In this document: in pieces, positions 1 through 8,435 of the stretch | Numbering within the stretch: position 1 is the first letter of the stretch | Layout: each line of letters opens with the position of its first letter | NCBI RefSeq assembly: GCF_016598535.1 | Contig: NZ_CP066779.1 | Span: 930,001 to 994,000, forward strand | From: Rhodococcus sp. P-2 | Lineage (GTDB): Bacteria > Actinomycetota > Actinomycetes > Mycobacteriales > Mycobacteriaceae | Direction of reading: 5' to 3' | DNA: 64,000 nt | Notes under the pieces: model-generated | The model's input: only the letters and a program-made list of their open reading frames with translations | Database searches by the model: none | Told to the model about the DNA's origin: nothing | Position numbers and translations under genes: made by a program

Positions 1-141
1 ATAGTTCAGCCATTCGCACTCGGTGACAAGATCACGGTCGAAACCGGCCGCACGCGCGTTGAACTGACTCTGGTGACCATTGCTTCCGAGACCTCGTTCA
101 TCGGCCGTCCACGAGCCGGCGACGCTCACCAGATGGCGTGA
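1..141 (+). CDS. C-terminal fragment of an unidentified protein
   Basis: An open frame enters from the left edge and stops with TGA at 139-141, leaving 46 codons with normal actinobacterial codon use. The visible residues (including GDKITVETGRTRVELTLV) suggest beta strands, but I recognise no family. The next gene lies on the opposite strand and ends 15 bases further on, so the two genes converge. No function is proposed. Confidence 0.5.
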   Translation: MVQPFALGDKITVETGRTRVELTLVTIASETSFIGRPRAGDAHQMA

Positions 142-156
142 TCGTGCCGGTTCCGA

Positions 157-714
157 TCAGCCGGGGTAGGGGTCACTCGCACGCAACGTCCGCAATCCGC
201 TCCCCCACCAATGCAATTCACGAATCATCTTCTCGCGTGCATCGATCGCGATCGAATCGACGTCGAACGGCTGGTGTCCGAATTGCTTACGTACCCGATG
301 AATGGTCACGCACTGACGCACCGAGACCATGTGCAGCTCCGCCACCACTTGCCTCAGCTGTTCGACGGCCCGAACACCACCTGAAATCCCGCCGTAGGAC
401 ACGAAACCGATCGGCTTGGCCCGCCACTCGTGTTTCACGGAGTCGAATGCGGTCTTCAGAGCGGCCGGATACCCGTGGTTGTATTCCGAGGTCACGGCAA
501 CAACCGCGTCGGCGCGCCCGATTCGCTTGCGAAAATCCTCCGTAACAAGTGAGTCCGAGAAGTCCTGGGGCAACGACAACTCCTCGAGATCGATCACCGA
601 CACGTTCCACGACGGATTCGCGGTTGCTTCCTCGACAAACCAATCCGCCACTGCGCGTCCTATTCGCCCCTCACGGACCGAACCTACGATGACTTCGACG
701 TTCAAAGGTGCCAT
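157..714 (-). CDS. NADPH-dependent FMN reductase family protein
   Basis: A 185-residue flavodoxin-fold oxidoreductase that would reduce FMN or a quinone/azo-type substrate with NAD(P)H in the cytoplasm. The flavin phosphate loop is GSVREGR (residues 11-17). The signature EYNHGYPAALK (residues 77-87) and the SYGGISGG segment are typical of the FMN_red family. The frame stays open upstream to 942, but that part overlaps the TetR gene and is not family-like, so the ATG at 714 is used. It lies 22 bases downstream of the TetR gene on the same strand, so the two are probably co-transcribed and jointly controlled. The substrate cannot be told from sequence. Confidence 0.9.
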   Translation of the reverse strand: MAPLNVEVIVGSVREGRIGRAVADWFVEEATANPSWNVSVIDLEELSLPQDFSDSLVTEDFRKRIGRADAVVAVTSEYNHGYPAALKTAFDSVKHEWRAKPIGFVSYGGISGGVRAVEQLRQVVAELHMVSVRQCVTIHRVRKQFGHQPFDVDSIAIDAREKMIRELHWWGSGLRTLRASDPYPG

Positions 715-736
715 GAACGTCGATGCTAGCGACTGG

Positions 737-1315
737 TCACGCAGTGATCCCATCCGTGATGAGTGCGGCCAATTCCCTATAGGCGCTGGCATCGTCCAGT
801 CCTGTTGCCCGGTAGACCGCTCGTTGCTGGATCCGAACCATCGTCGCCGCGGCGGCATCGGCCACAAATGATGCGTGTACCTGCCGGAATGCGCCCGAAT
901 CCACGCCCTCGACGATGAGCGCTCGCACACGATCAGCAGCAATTGACGTGTTCTTCTCGTAAACCTGGCTCGCCGACGCCGATTCGGCCAGGTCTTCCAT
1001 GAATTGACTGGACGCCGCGGACAAGCGATCGCCGACTGCTTCGAGATAGACCGCCACTCGACGAGTGGGTGTCGCTTCTGCGGTCACGGCACTCTCCACC
1101 GCATCGGTCGCCGCACGGAAGAAGTGAACCGTGACGGCCCGCACCAGATCCTCTTTTCCCGCTGCCACGGTGTACAAGGTGCTCTTGGAGCAATGCAATC
1201 GGGCTGCGATCTCGTCGAGCGTGAAGTGGGCGAAACCCTCACTCAAGAACAGCTCGACCATTTGGTCGAACAGTTCAGCCCTGCGTGCAGTCGTCTTGTG
1301 AGCCACCCTTGCCAT
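737..1315 (-). CDS. TetR family transcriptional regulator
   Basis: A 192-residue repressor-type regulator. The N-terminal helix-turn-helix occupies about residues 32-51 (TLDEIAARLHCSKSTLYTVA). The remaining helical domain is the usual variable ligand-binding and dimer region. It heads a two-gene unit with the FMN reductase and diverges from an acyl-CoA dehydrogenase across a 57-base gap holding repeated ACAGTACT boxes, so it probably controls itself and the divergent gene. A lipid or acyl-CoA effector is a guess from the neighbour only. Confidence 0.93.
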   Translation of the reverse strand: MARVAHKTTARRAELFDQMVELFLSEGFAHFTLDEIAARLHCSKSTLYTVAAGKEDLVRAVTVHFFRAATDAVESAVTAEATPTRRVAVYLEAVGDRLSAASSQFMEDLAESASASQVYEKNTSIAADRVRALIVEGVDSGAFRQVHASFVADAAAATMVRIQQRAVYRATGLDDASAYRELAALITDGITA

Positions 1316-1322
1316 ACTGAAA

Positions 1323-1350
1323 ACAGTACTGCAGTATCGTTCACAGTACT
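1323..1350. promoter_or_regulatory. Probable TetR operator in the divergent promoter region
   Basis: The gap between the divergent tetR and acyl-CoA dehydrogenase genes holds two direct copies of ACAGTACT (1323-1330 and 1343-1350). Their starts are 20 bases apart, close to two helical turns. The first copy overlaps a perfect 10-base palindrome, TACTGCAGTA (1327-1336). This fits cooperative binding of two TetR dimers. Binding itself is inferred. Confidence 0.55.
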
Positions 1351-1372
1351 ACCGTCTAGCTAGGAGCCGACC

Positions 1373-2515
1373 GTGCCCGTCGAACGCCTCATGCCCAGCC
1401 AAGAAGCTCGCGATCTCATCGAACTGACGCGTGATGTCGCGGACAAGGTACTCGCGCCCAAGGTCAACGAATACGAAAAAGCCGAGAAGTACCCAGACGG
1501 CGTGTTCCCCGCACTCGGACAGGCAGGACTACTGAGCCTTCCGTATCCCGAGGAGTTCGGCGGCGGTGATCAGCCTTACGAGGTCTACCTCCAAGTCCTC
1601 GAAGAAATCGCCTCGCGCTGGGCAGCGGTTGCAGTGGCGGTCAGTGTCCACAGTCTGTCGTGCTTCCCGCTGTTCACCTTCGGCACCGACGAACAGAAGA
1701 ACCGCTGGCTCCCGGACATGCTGGGCGGCAACACCATCGGCGCGTACAGCCTCTCCGAAGCGCAGGCCGGGTCCGACGCCGCCGCATTGTCGTGCAAGGC
1801 GACGCCCACCGACGGCGGCTACCGCGTCAACGGCTCGAAGGCGTGGATCACCAACGGCGGCAAGGCAGACTTCTACAACCTCTTCGCCCGCACCAGTGAC
1901 GACGGCTCACGTGGCATCTCCTGCCTCCTGGTGGACAAGGACACCGAGGGCCTCAGCTTCGGTAAGCCCGAAGAGAAGATGGGACTACGCGCGGTCCCCA
2001 CCGCATCCGCGAATTACGACGATGCCTTCATCCCTGACGAGCGGCTGATCGGTCAGCGCGGCCAGGGGCTGCCGATCGCCTTCAGCGCTCTCGACTCCGG
2101 CCGACTCGGAATCGCTGCCGTTGCCGTCGGAATCGCTCAGGGCGCACTCGACGACGCGGTCGCCTACGCGAAGGAGCGCAAGGCTTTCGGCAAGCGGATC
2201 ATCGATCACCAGGGACTCGGATTCGTGCTCGCGGACATGGCTGCCGCGGTCGACTCCGCTCGGGCCACCTACCTCGACGCAGCCCGCCGCCGCGACGCCG
2301 GAGTTCCGTATTCGCGCAACGCCAGCGTCGCCAAGCTCGTTGCCACCGACGCGGCCATGAAGGTCACCACCGACGCCGTGCAGGTATTCGGTGGGTACGG
2401 CTACACCCAGGACTTCCCCGTCGAGCGCTACATGCGCGAGGCCAAGATCACGCAGATCTTCGAGGGCACCAACCAGATTCAGCGGCTGGTCATCGCGCGC
2501 CAACTGGCCGGTTAG
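1373..2515 (+). CDS. Acyl-CoA dehydrogenase (FadE-like)
   Basis: A 380-residue flavoprotein that removes hydrogens from the alpha and beta carbons of an acyl-CoA and passes electrons to ETF. The FAD/substrate motif YSLSEAQAGSDA and the WITNGGKADFYN stretch are present. The C-terminal motif QIFEGTNQIQR carries the catalytic base Glu364 at the position used by short/medium-chain and isovaleryl-type enzymes. The GTG start follows AGGAG at 1362-1366. Length is normal for the family. Chain-length preference cannot be read. It is divergent from the TetR gene and probably under its control. Confidence 0.95.
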   Translation: MPVERLMPSQEARDLIELTRDVADKVLAPKVNEYEKAEKYPDGVFPALGQAGLLSLPYPEEFGGGDQPYEVYLQVLEEIASRWAAVAVAVSVHSLSCFPLFTFGTDEQKNRWLPDMLGGNTIGAYSLSEAQAGSDAAALSCKATPTDGGYRVNGSKAWITNGGKADFYNLFARTSDDGSRGISCLLVDKDTEGLSFGKPEEKMGLRAVPTASANYDDAFIPDERLIGQRGQGLPIAFSALDSGRLGIAAVAVGIAQGALDDAVAYAKERKAFGKRIIDHQGLGFVLADMAAAVDSARATYLDAARRRDAGVPYSRNASVAKLVATDAAMKVTTDAVQVFGGYGYTQDFPVERYMREAKITQIFEGTNQIQRLVIARQLAG

Positions 2516-2526
2516 GCGCTCACGTG

Positions 2527-2559
2527 AAATGCCCTCCCACACAAAGTGGGAGGGCATTT
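2527..2559. terminator. Bidirectional terminator between the acyl-CoA dehydrogenase gene and truA
   Basis: A 14-base perfect stem (2527-2540 with 2546-2559) encloses the loop ACAAA. The arms start with AAA and end with TTT, so a U-run follows the stem on both strands. It sits between two convergent genes. Confidence 0.9.
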
Positions 2560-2572
2560 TGCATAGTGGTCG

Positions 2573-3457
2573 TCAGTCGCCGCAGCATCCACCCGACGAC
2601 GGAATCTCGCGGGTTTCACGAGTAATCGCGTTGCGGGCGGCCAGTTCCGAGTAGTCGGGGTAGTCCACGCGAACCAACGAAAGTCCGTGCGCCGGCGCAA
2701 CGAGGATGGAACTTGATCGCGAAGTTTCGTCGAGCAACCCTGCCACCCAGTCGGCGGTGCGCCGCCCCTCACCGACCGAGAGGACTGCCCCTACAAGACT
2801 CCGGACCATCGACCAGCAGAACGCATCGGCGTTCACGTAGGCCGTGAACACCGTGCCCTCCTGCGCCCAGTCGAAACGTTGCAACTCCCGCACCGTGGTC
2901 GCACCTTCACGACGCTTGCAGAATGCCGCGAAGTTGTGGAGGCCGAGAAGCCGAGTCGACGCTTCCTGCATCGCTCCGAGATCGAGTGGTTTGGGGTACG
3001 ACACCGTATCGCGTGCGCGCAGGGGTTCCACTCCGAATGCCGCGTTGGTCACCCGGTACTCGTAGTAGCGTCGCTTCGCCGAGAAGCGCGCGTCGAACTC
3101 ACCGGGAACCACCGAGATCTCTTTGACCCGAACGTCCTTGGGCAGGAAGCGTGCAAGCCTGCGCACGAGTCGCGACGGGTCGTCCGGGAGCAACTCGCCC
3201 GGGACGTCGACGTGCGCTACCTGACCCGTGGCGTGGACACCGGCGTCGGTCCGACCGGCAACAGTCAGCTGAACCGGTTGCCGCAGTACCGTTCCCAGCT
3301 TGTCTTCGATCTCGCCGCACACAGTGCGCAGGTCGGTCTGGCGGGCCCAACCCGAGAAGTCGGTGCCGTCGTACGAGATGTCGAGCCGCAATCGAACGAG
3401 CCCGCCGTCCCCGATGGGGGCGGCGGGCTCGTTCGATTCAGCGTGTGCCGAAACCAA
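2573..3457 (-). CDS. truA: tRNA pseudouridine(38-40) synthase TruA
   Basis: Converts uridines 38-40 of the tRNA anticodon arm to pseudouridine. The catalytic Asp lies in [16 protein letters not shown], and the N-terminal [12 protein letters not shown] block is standard. As drawn, the frame opens with TTG at 3457, giving 294 residues, but family similarity starts only at [11 protein letters not shown]. The 18-bp hairpin at 3390-3438 overlaps these first codons, so the true start may lie downstream near 3390. It is 6 bases after rplQ, the usual actinobacterial position. Confidence 0.95.
   Translation of the reverse strand: MVSAHAESNEPAAPIGDGGLVRLRLDISYDGTDFSGWARQTDLRTVCGEIEDKLGTVLRQPVQLTVAGRTDAGVHATGQVAHVDVPGELLPDDPSRLVRRLARFLPKDVRVKEISVVPGEFDARFSAKRRYYEYRVTNAAFGVEPLRARDTVSYPKPLDLGAMQEASTRLLGLHNFAAFCKRREGATTVRELQRFDWAQEGTVFTAYVNADAFCWSMVRSLVGAVLSVGEGRRTADWVAGLLDETSRSSSILVAPAHGLSLVRVDYPDYSELAARNAITRETREIPSSGGCCGD
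3390..3438 (-). terminator. Strong hairpin after rplQ overlapping the truA 5' end
   Basis: Perfect 18-bp inverted repeat (3390-3407 with 3421-3438). The 13-base centre can add a further CCCC/GGGG pairing. It starts about 25 bases after the rplQ stop. No U-run follows, so it could be an intrinsic terminator of the actinobacterial type or an attenuator that lowers truA expression. Confidence 0.6.
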
Positions 3458-3463
3458 GGGAGA

Positions 3464-4021
3464 CTAGTCCTTCTTGGCCTCTTCGGCCTCGGGAGCGTCG
3501 GCCGCAGTTGCGGTCTCGTCCTCGATGGCCTCGACGACTGCGTCAGCGTTCTCGACCTCAGCGTCGGTCGCGTCGGCCTCTACGGCCTCGACGACGTTCT
3601 CTGCGGCGGGAGCGTCCTGCGAAGCCTTGACGCGACGTGCGCGGTCAGCCTCGGAGGTGACGGTCTTTTCCTTGACGAGCTCGATGATTGCCATCGGAGC
3701 GTTGTCGCCCTTGCGGGGGATCGTCTTGATGATGCGGGTGTATCCACCGTTACGGTCCGCGTAGAACGGGCCGATCTCGGCGAAGAGGGTGTGAACGACA
3801 TCCTTGTTACGGATGACCTTCAGCACCTCACGACGGTGAGCCAGCGTGCCGGCCTTCGCGTGCGTGACGAGCTTCTCGGCGTAGGGGCGCAGTGCCTTGG
3901 CCTTGGACTCGGTGGTGGTGATGCGACCGTGCTCGAAGAGCGCGGTAGCCAGATTGGCGAAAATCGCCTTCTGGTGGGAAGCCGACCCGCCGAAGCGGGC
4001 ACCCTTCTTGGGCTTGGGCAT
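3464..4021 (-). CDS. rplQ: 50S ribosomal protein L17
   Basis: Large-subunit protein near the peptide exit tunnel. The N-terminal 120 residues are the conserved L17 fold ([20 protein letters not shown], and the NGGYTRI and [10 protein letters not shown] blocks). Residues from about 125 to 185 form an Ala/Glu/Asp-rich, probably disordered tail that makes it longer than the roughly 120-residue E. coli protein, as is common in actinobacteria. It follows rpoA by 29 bases. Confidence 0.99.
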   Translation of the reverse strand: MPKPKKGARFGGSASHQKAIFANLATALFEHGRITTTESKAKALRPYAEKLVTHAKAGTLAHRREVLKVIRNKDVVHTLFAEIGPFYADRNGGYTRIIKTIPRKGDNAPMAIIELVKEKTVTSEADRARRVKASQDAPAAENVVEAVEADATDAEVENADAVVEAIEDETATAADAPEAEEAKKD

Positions 4022-4050
4022 GATGATCTCCTAGTAAAGGACCTGAGCTG

Positions 4051-5112
4051 CTACAGCTGTTCGGTCTCGGCGTAGTCCTCGGTACCCTCGGCATCGCCGA
4101 AGGAACCGGCATCAGTGTCACTCCACGTTCCGGTGGCGGCGTCGTAGCCGGCAACGGTGGTGGGATCGAAGGATGCGGGGCTGTCCTTGAGGGACAGGCC
4201 GAGCGAATGCAGCTTGACCTTGACCTCGTCGATGGACTTCTGTCCGAAGTTGCGGATGTCGAGCAGATCGGACTCGGTACGGCCGACAAGCTCACCGACG
4301 GTGTGAACACCTTCGCGCTTGAGGCAGTTGTAGGAGCGGACCGTGAGGTCCAGATCCTCGATGGGGAGTCCGAAGGAAGCGATGTGATCGGCCTCGGCGG
4401 GCGAGGGTCCGATCTCGATTCCTTCTGCTTCGACGTTCAGCTCACGGGCCAGGCCGAAGAGCTCAACCAGGGTCTTGCCCGCCGAAGCGAGCGCGTCCCG
4501 TGCGGTGATGGAGTTCTTCGTTTCCACGTCGAGAACGAGCCGATCGAAGTCGGTGCGCTGTTCGACGCGAGTGGCCTCCACCTTGTAGGTGACCTTGAGC
4601 ACCGGCGAGTAGATCGAGTCGACCGGGATACGGCCGATCTCTGCGCCGGACGCCTTGTTCTGGACGGCGGGGACATAGCCGCGACCGCGCTCGACAACGA
4701 GCTCGATCTCCAGCTTTCCCTTGTCGTTCAGGGTGGCGATGTGCAGATCAGGGTTGTTCACGGTGACGCCTGCCGGGGGCACGATGTCGCCTGCAGTAAC
4801 AGCGCCGGGGCCCTGCTTGCGGACGTACATGGTGACCGGCTCGTCCTCTTCGGAGTTCACGACGAGGCCCTTGAGGTTCAGGATGATGTCGGTGACATCT
4901 TCCTTCACTCCCGGGACGGTGGTGAACTCGTGGAGAACGCCGTCGATACGGATGCTGGTGACAGCAGCGCCGGGGATCGACGAGAGCAGCGTGCGGCGCA
5001 GCGAATTGCCGAGCGTGTACCCGAAACCTGGCTCCAGGGGCTCGATGACGAACTTCGAGCGGTTATCAGCGATGACCTCTTCGGTCAGCGTGGGTCGCTG
5101 AGAAATGAGCAT
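4051..5112 (-). CDS. rpoA: DNA-directed RNA polymerase alpha subunit
   Basis: The 353-residue alpha subunit dimerises to start RNA polymerase assembly. Its C-terminal domain contacts UP elements and activators. The N-terminal domain begins [13 protein letters not shown] and contains [17 protein letters not shown]. The alpha-CTD is visible as [21 protein letters not shown] long acidic tail ends the protein. An AGGAGG ribosome site lies just before the ATG. Two hairpins separate it from rpsD, so its level may be set apart from the ribosomal proteins. Confidence 0.99.
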   Translation of the reverse strand: MLISQRPTLTEEVIADNRSKFVIEPLEPGFGYTLGNSLRRTLLSSIPGAAVTSIRIDGVLHEFTTVPGVKEDVTDIILNLKGLVVNSEEDEPVTMYVRKQGPGAVTAGDIVPPAGVTVNNPDLHIATLNDKGKLEIELVVERGRGYVPAVQNKASGAEIGRIPVDSIYSPVLKVTYKVEATRVEQRTDFDRLVLDVETKNSITARDALASAGKTLVELFGLARELNVEAEGIEIGPSPAEADHIASFGLPIEDLDLTVRSYNCLKREGVHTVGELVGRTESDLLDIRNFGQKSIDEVKVKLHSLGLSLKDSPASFDPTTVAGYDAATGTWSDTDAGSFGDAEGTEDYAETEQL

Positions 5113-5162
5113 TGGTATTTCCTCCTGTACGGACGTCCACTATTTGACGCCCACGATGGGAA

Positions 5163-5217
5163 AGGGCCTGCGGCCCTGTGAGTGGTTGAGGAGTCCGGAG
5201 ACTCCTCAACCACTCAC
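5163..5217 (-). terminator. Tandem hairpins between rpsD and rpoA
   Basis: An 18-bp perfect stem with loop CGGA (5178-5195 with 5200-5217) is followed directly on the transcribed strand by a second GC-rich hairpin (5163-5168 with 5172-5177) and then TTT. The second hairpin resembles a classical terminator. Because rpoA follows, it may be a partial terminator. Confidence 0.75.
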
Positions 5218-5232
5218 GGGGTGCGAAGCGCC

Positions 5233-5838
5233 TTACTTCGAGTAGTACTCGACGATGAGCTGTTCCTGCAGAGCGATGTCGATCTGCGCGCGCTCGGGAA
5301 GCTGGTGAACCAGGATCCGCAGACGCGAGCCGACAACCTGCAGCCACCCGGGAACCGGGCGATCGCCGACGGTCTCACGCGCAACCTGGAACGGAAGCGT
5401 GGAGAGCGACTTCTCCTTGACATCGATGATGTCGTACTGCGAGACGCGGTAGCTCGGGATGTCGACCTTCTTGTTGTTCACGAGAAGGTGACCGTGCGTG
5501 ACCAGCTGACGTGCCTGACGGCGCGTGCGAGCGAGGCCTGCGCGGTACACGACGTTGTCGAGACGCGACTCGAGGATGCGAAGCAGGTTCTCGCCGGTCT
5601 TGCCGGGGCGGTTGTTCGCCTCCTTGTAGTACAGGCGGAACTGCTTCTCCATGACGCCGTAGGTGAAGCGAGCCTTCTGCTTCTCCTGCAGCTGGAGCAG
5701 GTACTCGCTCTCCTTGATACGCGCGCGGCCGTGCTGTCCGGGCGGGTACGGGCGACGCTCGAATGCCTGGTCGCCTCCAACGAGGTCGACGCGCAGACGA
5801 CGCGACTTGCGGGTGATGGGTCCGGTATAACGTGCCAT
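5233..5838 (-). CDS. rpsD: 30S ribosomal protein S4
   Basis: Primary 16S rRNA-binding protein of 201 residues, starting MARYTGPITRKSRRLRVDLV. It lacks the N-terminal zinc-binding cysteines, so it is the zinc-free form. The S4 RNA-binding domain is seen at about residues 90-155 (RLDNVVYRAGLARTRRQARQ). In several bacteria S4 autoregulates the operon starting at rpsM. Here a structured segment upstream of rpsM would be the place to look. Confidence 0.99.
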   Translation of the reverse strand: MARYTGPITRKSRRLRVDLVGGDQAFERRPYPPGQHGRARIKESEYLLQLQEKQKARFTYGVMEKQFRLYYKEANNRPGKTGENLLRILESRLDNVVYRAGLARTRRQARQLVTHGHLLVNNKKVDIPSYRVSQYDIIDVKEKSLSTLPFQVARETVGDRPVPGWLQVVGSRLRILVHQLPERAQIDIALQEQLIVEYYSK

Positions 5839-5860
5839 TTTCTTCTACCTATCCTTCCCG

Positions 5861-6274
5861 CTATACCCGACGCCGCTTGGGCGGACGGCAGCCGTTGTGC
5901 GGCTGGGGGGTTACATCGGAAATGGTGCCGACCTCGAGGCCAGCAGCCTGGAGGGAACGGATTGCGGTCTCGCGACCGGATCCCGGTCCCTTGACGAAGA
6001 CGTCAACCTTCTTGACACCGTGCTCCTGCGCCTTACGGGCAGCGCTCTCAGCAGCAAGCTGAGCGGCGAAGGGAGTCGACTTACGCGAACCCTTGAAGCC
6101 GACGTGTCCCGAAGACGCCCAGGAAATGACATTTCCGGCGGGGTCCGTGATGGACACGATGGTGTTGTTGAAGGTGCTCTTGATGTGAGCGGCGCCGTGC
6201 GGGATGTTCTTCTTATCCCTGCGACGCGTCTTCTGGGTCTTCTTCGGACCGGTGCTACGTGACTTCGGGGGCAT
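5861..6274 (-). CDS. rpsK: 30S ribosomal protein S11
   Basis: A 137-residue platform protein of the small subunit. The conserved blocks [34 protein letters not shown] and KGPGSGRE are all present, with the usual basic C-terminal [10 protein letters not shown]. Its start overlaps the rpsM stop by one base, indicating translational coupling. Confidence 0.99.
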   Translation of the reverse strand: MPPKSRSTGPKKTQKTRRRDKKNIPHGAAHIKSTFNNTIVSITDPAGNVISWASSGHVGFKGSRKSTPFAAQLAAESAARKAQEHGVKKVDVFVKGPGSGRETAIRSLQAAGLEVGTISDVTPQPHNGCRPPKRRRV

Positions 6275-6648
6275 TACTTCGCCTTCTTCTTGCCGGCAAT
6301 GGTGCGCTTCGGACCCTTACGGGTACGGGCGTTGGTCTTGGTGCGCTGACCACGCACGGGCAGACCACGACGGTGGCGCAGGCCCTGGTAGCAGCCGATC
6401 TCGATCTTGCGACGGATGTCGGCCTGAACCTCGCGGCGAAGGTCACCCTCGACCTTGAGCGACTCCTCGATGTACTCGCGGAGCTTTGCCAGGTCCTCGT
6501 CCGAGAGGTCCTTGCTCCGGAGATCCGGGCTGACGCCGGTGGCGTCAAGGATTTCCTTGGAGCGGGTACGGCCGATGCCGTAGATGTATGTCAGTGCGAT
6601 CTCCATGCGCTTTTCGCGAGGAAGATCAACACCAGAGAGACGTGCCAT
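6274..6648 (-). CDS. rpsM: 30S ribosomal protein S13
   Basis: A 124-residue head protein of the 30S subunit that contacts the large subunit and P-site tRNA. It starts [20 protein letters not shown] and ends with the basic [16 protein letters not shown] tail. It is separated from rpmJ by 250 bases that hold stable inverted repeats, unlike the tight spacing elsewhere in this operon. Confidence 0.99.
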   Translation of the reverse strand: MARLSGVDLPREKRMEIALTYIYGIGRTRSKEILDATGVSPDLRSKDLSDEDLAKLREYIEESLKVEGDLRREVQADIRRKIEIGCYQGLRHRRGLPVRGQRTKTNARTRKGPKRTIAGKKKAK

Positions 6649-6761
6649 GGTGGCATTTCCTTATCGGTGTGCGGAGGTCTGCTCCCAGCCCTTCCCCTGT
6701 GCCTCTTGCCGAGTACCGGCGCCGTAAGGCGCAGATGATCTCATCAACTAACTCAGTGGGG

Positions 6762-6842
6762 CCCCGGCCTCCGTGCCGGGGGTGAACCATTGTCCGACCT
6801 TGGCGATCGGTGAACGATCGCGTGGGGTCTCGTCAACAATGG
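6762..6842 (-). promoter_or_regulatory. Structured leader upstream of rpsM
   Basis: On the transcribed strand a nested structure lies at 6842-6787. Outer 7-base arms CCATTGT/ACAATGG enclose a GACC/GGTC pairing and an inner 7-bp hairpin GCGATCG/CGATCGC with loop TTCAC. A separate GC hairpin (6762-6768 with 6775-6781) follows. This could be an r-protein-binding leader or an attenuator ahead of rpsM-rpsK-rpsD. The pairing is read directly, and the role is inferred. Confidence 0.45.
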
Positions 6843-6898
6843 CTGGTACTGGGAGGTCTTCTTTGCTTGTTGCCAAGCAGATCTTCGAAAAGCTAGAT

Positions 6899-7012
6899 CT
6901 AGCCCTGACGCTGCTTGTGACGCAGGTTCTCGCAGATCACCATGACTCGACCGTTACGGCGAATCACTTTGCACTTCTCGCAGATCTTCTTGACGCTCGG
7001 CTGAACCTTCAC
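6899..7012 (-). CDS. rpmJ: 50S ribosomal protein L36
   Basis: A 37-residue zinc-ribbon ribosomal protein. The start is GTG (7010-7012), preceded by AGGAG. The sequence begins [16 protein letters not shown] and has the zinc ligands Cys11, Cys14, Cys27 and His32, so this is the zinc-containing form. It lies between infA and rpsM, the standard actinobacterial order. Confidence 0.98.
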   Translation of the reverse strand: MKVQPSVKKICEKCKVIRRNGRVMVICENLRHKQRQG

Positions 7013-7073
7013 GTCTTCTGATCTCCTGTTTTGTCGCAGCCCGCCGCGATGAACCGCAGCAGACATACTTCTC

Positions 7074-7089
7074 CCTGACCCAGGTCAGG
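7074..7089 (-). terminator. Small hairpin between infA and rpmJ
   Basis: A 6-bp stem CCTGAC/GTCAGG with a four-base loop lies in the 90-base gap after infA. No U-run follows. It may attenuate or protect the message, and it is short enough to be incidental. Confidence 0.3.
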
Positions 7090-7102
7090 TCCGGGAAGTT
7101 CG

Positions 7103-7324
7103 TTACTTGTAGCGGTAAACGATGCGTCCGCGCGACAAATCGTAGGGCGAGAGCTCTACGACAACGCGATCTTCCGGGAGGATGCGAATGTAGTGCTGAC
7201 GCATCTTTCCGCTGATGTGGGCGAGGACCTTGTGGCCATTCTCGAGCTCAATGCGGAACATCGCATTGGGCAGCGGCTCGACTACTCGTCCTTCGACCTC
7301 GATGGCCCCGTCTTTCTTAGCCAT
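7103..7324 (-). CDS. infA: Translation initiation factor IF-1
   Basis: A 73-residue OB-fold factor that occupies the ribosomal A site during initiation. It starts [20 protein letters not shown] and contains [17 protein letters not shown]-like residues (here [12 protein letters not shown]). The frame stays open to 7363, but the family start and the GGAGG site just upstream support the ATG at 7324. Confidence 0.99.
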
Positions 7325-7637
7325 ATCCTCCGCGATCCGTTTGGTTTGGCATGCTTCGTGCATCGGCTTCCGTTACATTGGCACGCAATGGAAAGATCGT
7401 CGGCACTTCGCGGACCCGATCCCGGAGCGATCCGGGCGTAGGCACACGAACTATCGACGCGCATAGCGCACCGCCTAGCCATGTTACGCGATGTAAACGA
7501 CCAGGCCAAATGCGCCTCCGGTCAGGGCGACGACGCACACCGCTCCCCGAACGAAAAAGTCCCAGCCTCGACATGAGGCTGGGACTTCTCGAACGTGAAT
7601 CATGCTCGCTGCCAACACTTGTCAGCGCCGGGGTCGA
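7325..7637 (-). promoter_or_regulatory. map-infA intergenic region with infA promoter
   Basis: This 313-base gap holds the map terminator (7554-7587) and then a plausible minus-strand promoter. The -35 TTGGCC is at 7504-7509, followed by a 17-base spacer and the -10 TAACAT at 7481-7486. Each box matches the sigma-A consensus at four of six positions. The remaining leader of about 150 bases shows no convincing gene. Confidence 0.45.
7554..7587 (-). terminator. Intrinsic terminator of secY-adk-map
   Basis: A 13-bp perfect stem AAGTCCCAGCCTC/GAGGCTGGGACTT (7557-7569 with 7575-7587) has loop GACAT. On the minus strand it is followed by a TTTTT run (complement of 7554-7558). It lies about 50 bases after the map stop. 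Confidence 0.92.
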
Positions 7638-8435
7638 CTACTCCGGGCGGAGAGTCAGAATCCGCGGACCGTCCTCGGTCACAGCGACAGTGTGTTCCCA
7701 GTGCGCCGCACGGGACCCGTCGGTCGTCACAACGGTCCAGTCGTCGTCGAGAATCACCGTGTCGGTGGTACCGAGCGTGAGCATCGGCTCGATCGCCAGG
7801 CACGATCCGACTACCAGTTCAGGACCCTTACCCGGGGCACCTTCGTTGGCGAGGAACGGATCCATGTGCATTTCCCGACCGATTCCATGTCCACCGTATC
7901 CGTCGACGATGCCGTAGGAACGACCGTGCAACTTCTCGGCGGCATGGGTACCGACCTCGATCGCGTGCGATACATCCGTCAGACGGTTGCCGGCGATCAT
8001 CGCCGCGATCCCGGCTTCCATCGAAAGCCGAGTGGCTTCGCTGAGCTCCTGATCGGCAACGCTGATCTCCCCCACTCCGAACGTCCAGGCAGAGTCACCG
8101 TGCCAACCGTCGAGGATCGCACCGCAGTCGATGGAAACGAGGTCGCCTTCAGCCAGGATGTCCTGAGCTGAAGGGATCCCGTGAACGACGCGATCGTTGA
8201 CCGAAGAGCAGATCGAACCGGTGAAGCCGTGGTACCCGAGGAACGAGGGCACGGCGCCGGCGTCACGAATGACGGATTCTGCGACCGCGTTCAATTCCAA
8301 AGTGCTGACACCGGGCTTCGCCGCAGCGCGCACCGCCACCAGAGCCGAACCCACGATCGCGCCGGCAGCAGCCATCGCGTCGAGTTCGCCCGCGGAGCGG
8401 AACGGAACAACCTTGCGTTTACGCCCGAAGACCAT
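7638..8435 (-). CDS. map: Methionine aminopeptidase type I
   Basis: Removes the initiator methionine from nascent proteins; cytosolic and metal-dependent. Metal ligands can be placed in [16 protein letters not shown] (two Asp), [15 protein letters not shown] (His), LAIEPML (Glu) and [10 protein letters not shown] (Glu). Length is 265 residues, normal for type I without a long N-terminal extension. The start overlaps the adk stop by one base, so secY-adk-map are translationally coupled. Confidence 0.97.
   Translation of the reverse strand: MVFGRKRKVVPFRSAGELDAMAAAGAIVGSALVAVRAAAKPGVSTLELNAVAESVIRDAGAVPSFLGYHGFTGSICSSVNDRVVHGIPSAQDILAEGDLVSIDCGAILDGWHGDSAWTFGVGEISVADQELSEATRLSMEAGIAAMIAGNRLTDVSHAIEVGTHAAEKLHGRSYGIVDGYGGHGIGREMHMDPFLANEGAPGKGPELVVGSCLAIEPMLTLGTTDTVILDDDWTVVTTDGSRAAHWEHTVAVTEDGPRILTLRPE

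Noticed and set aside
2879-4075. Long plus-strand frame of 398 codons opposite truA and rplQ
   Set aside because: It is antisense to two conserved genes, has low-complexity Leu/Gly/Asp-rich translation, and mirrors the high-GC third-position bias of the real genes.
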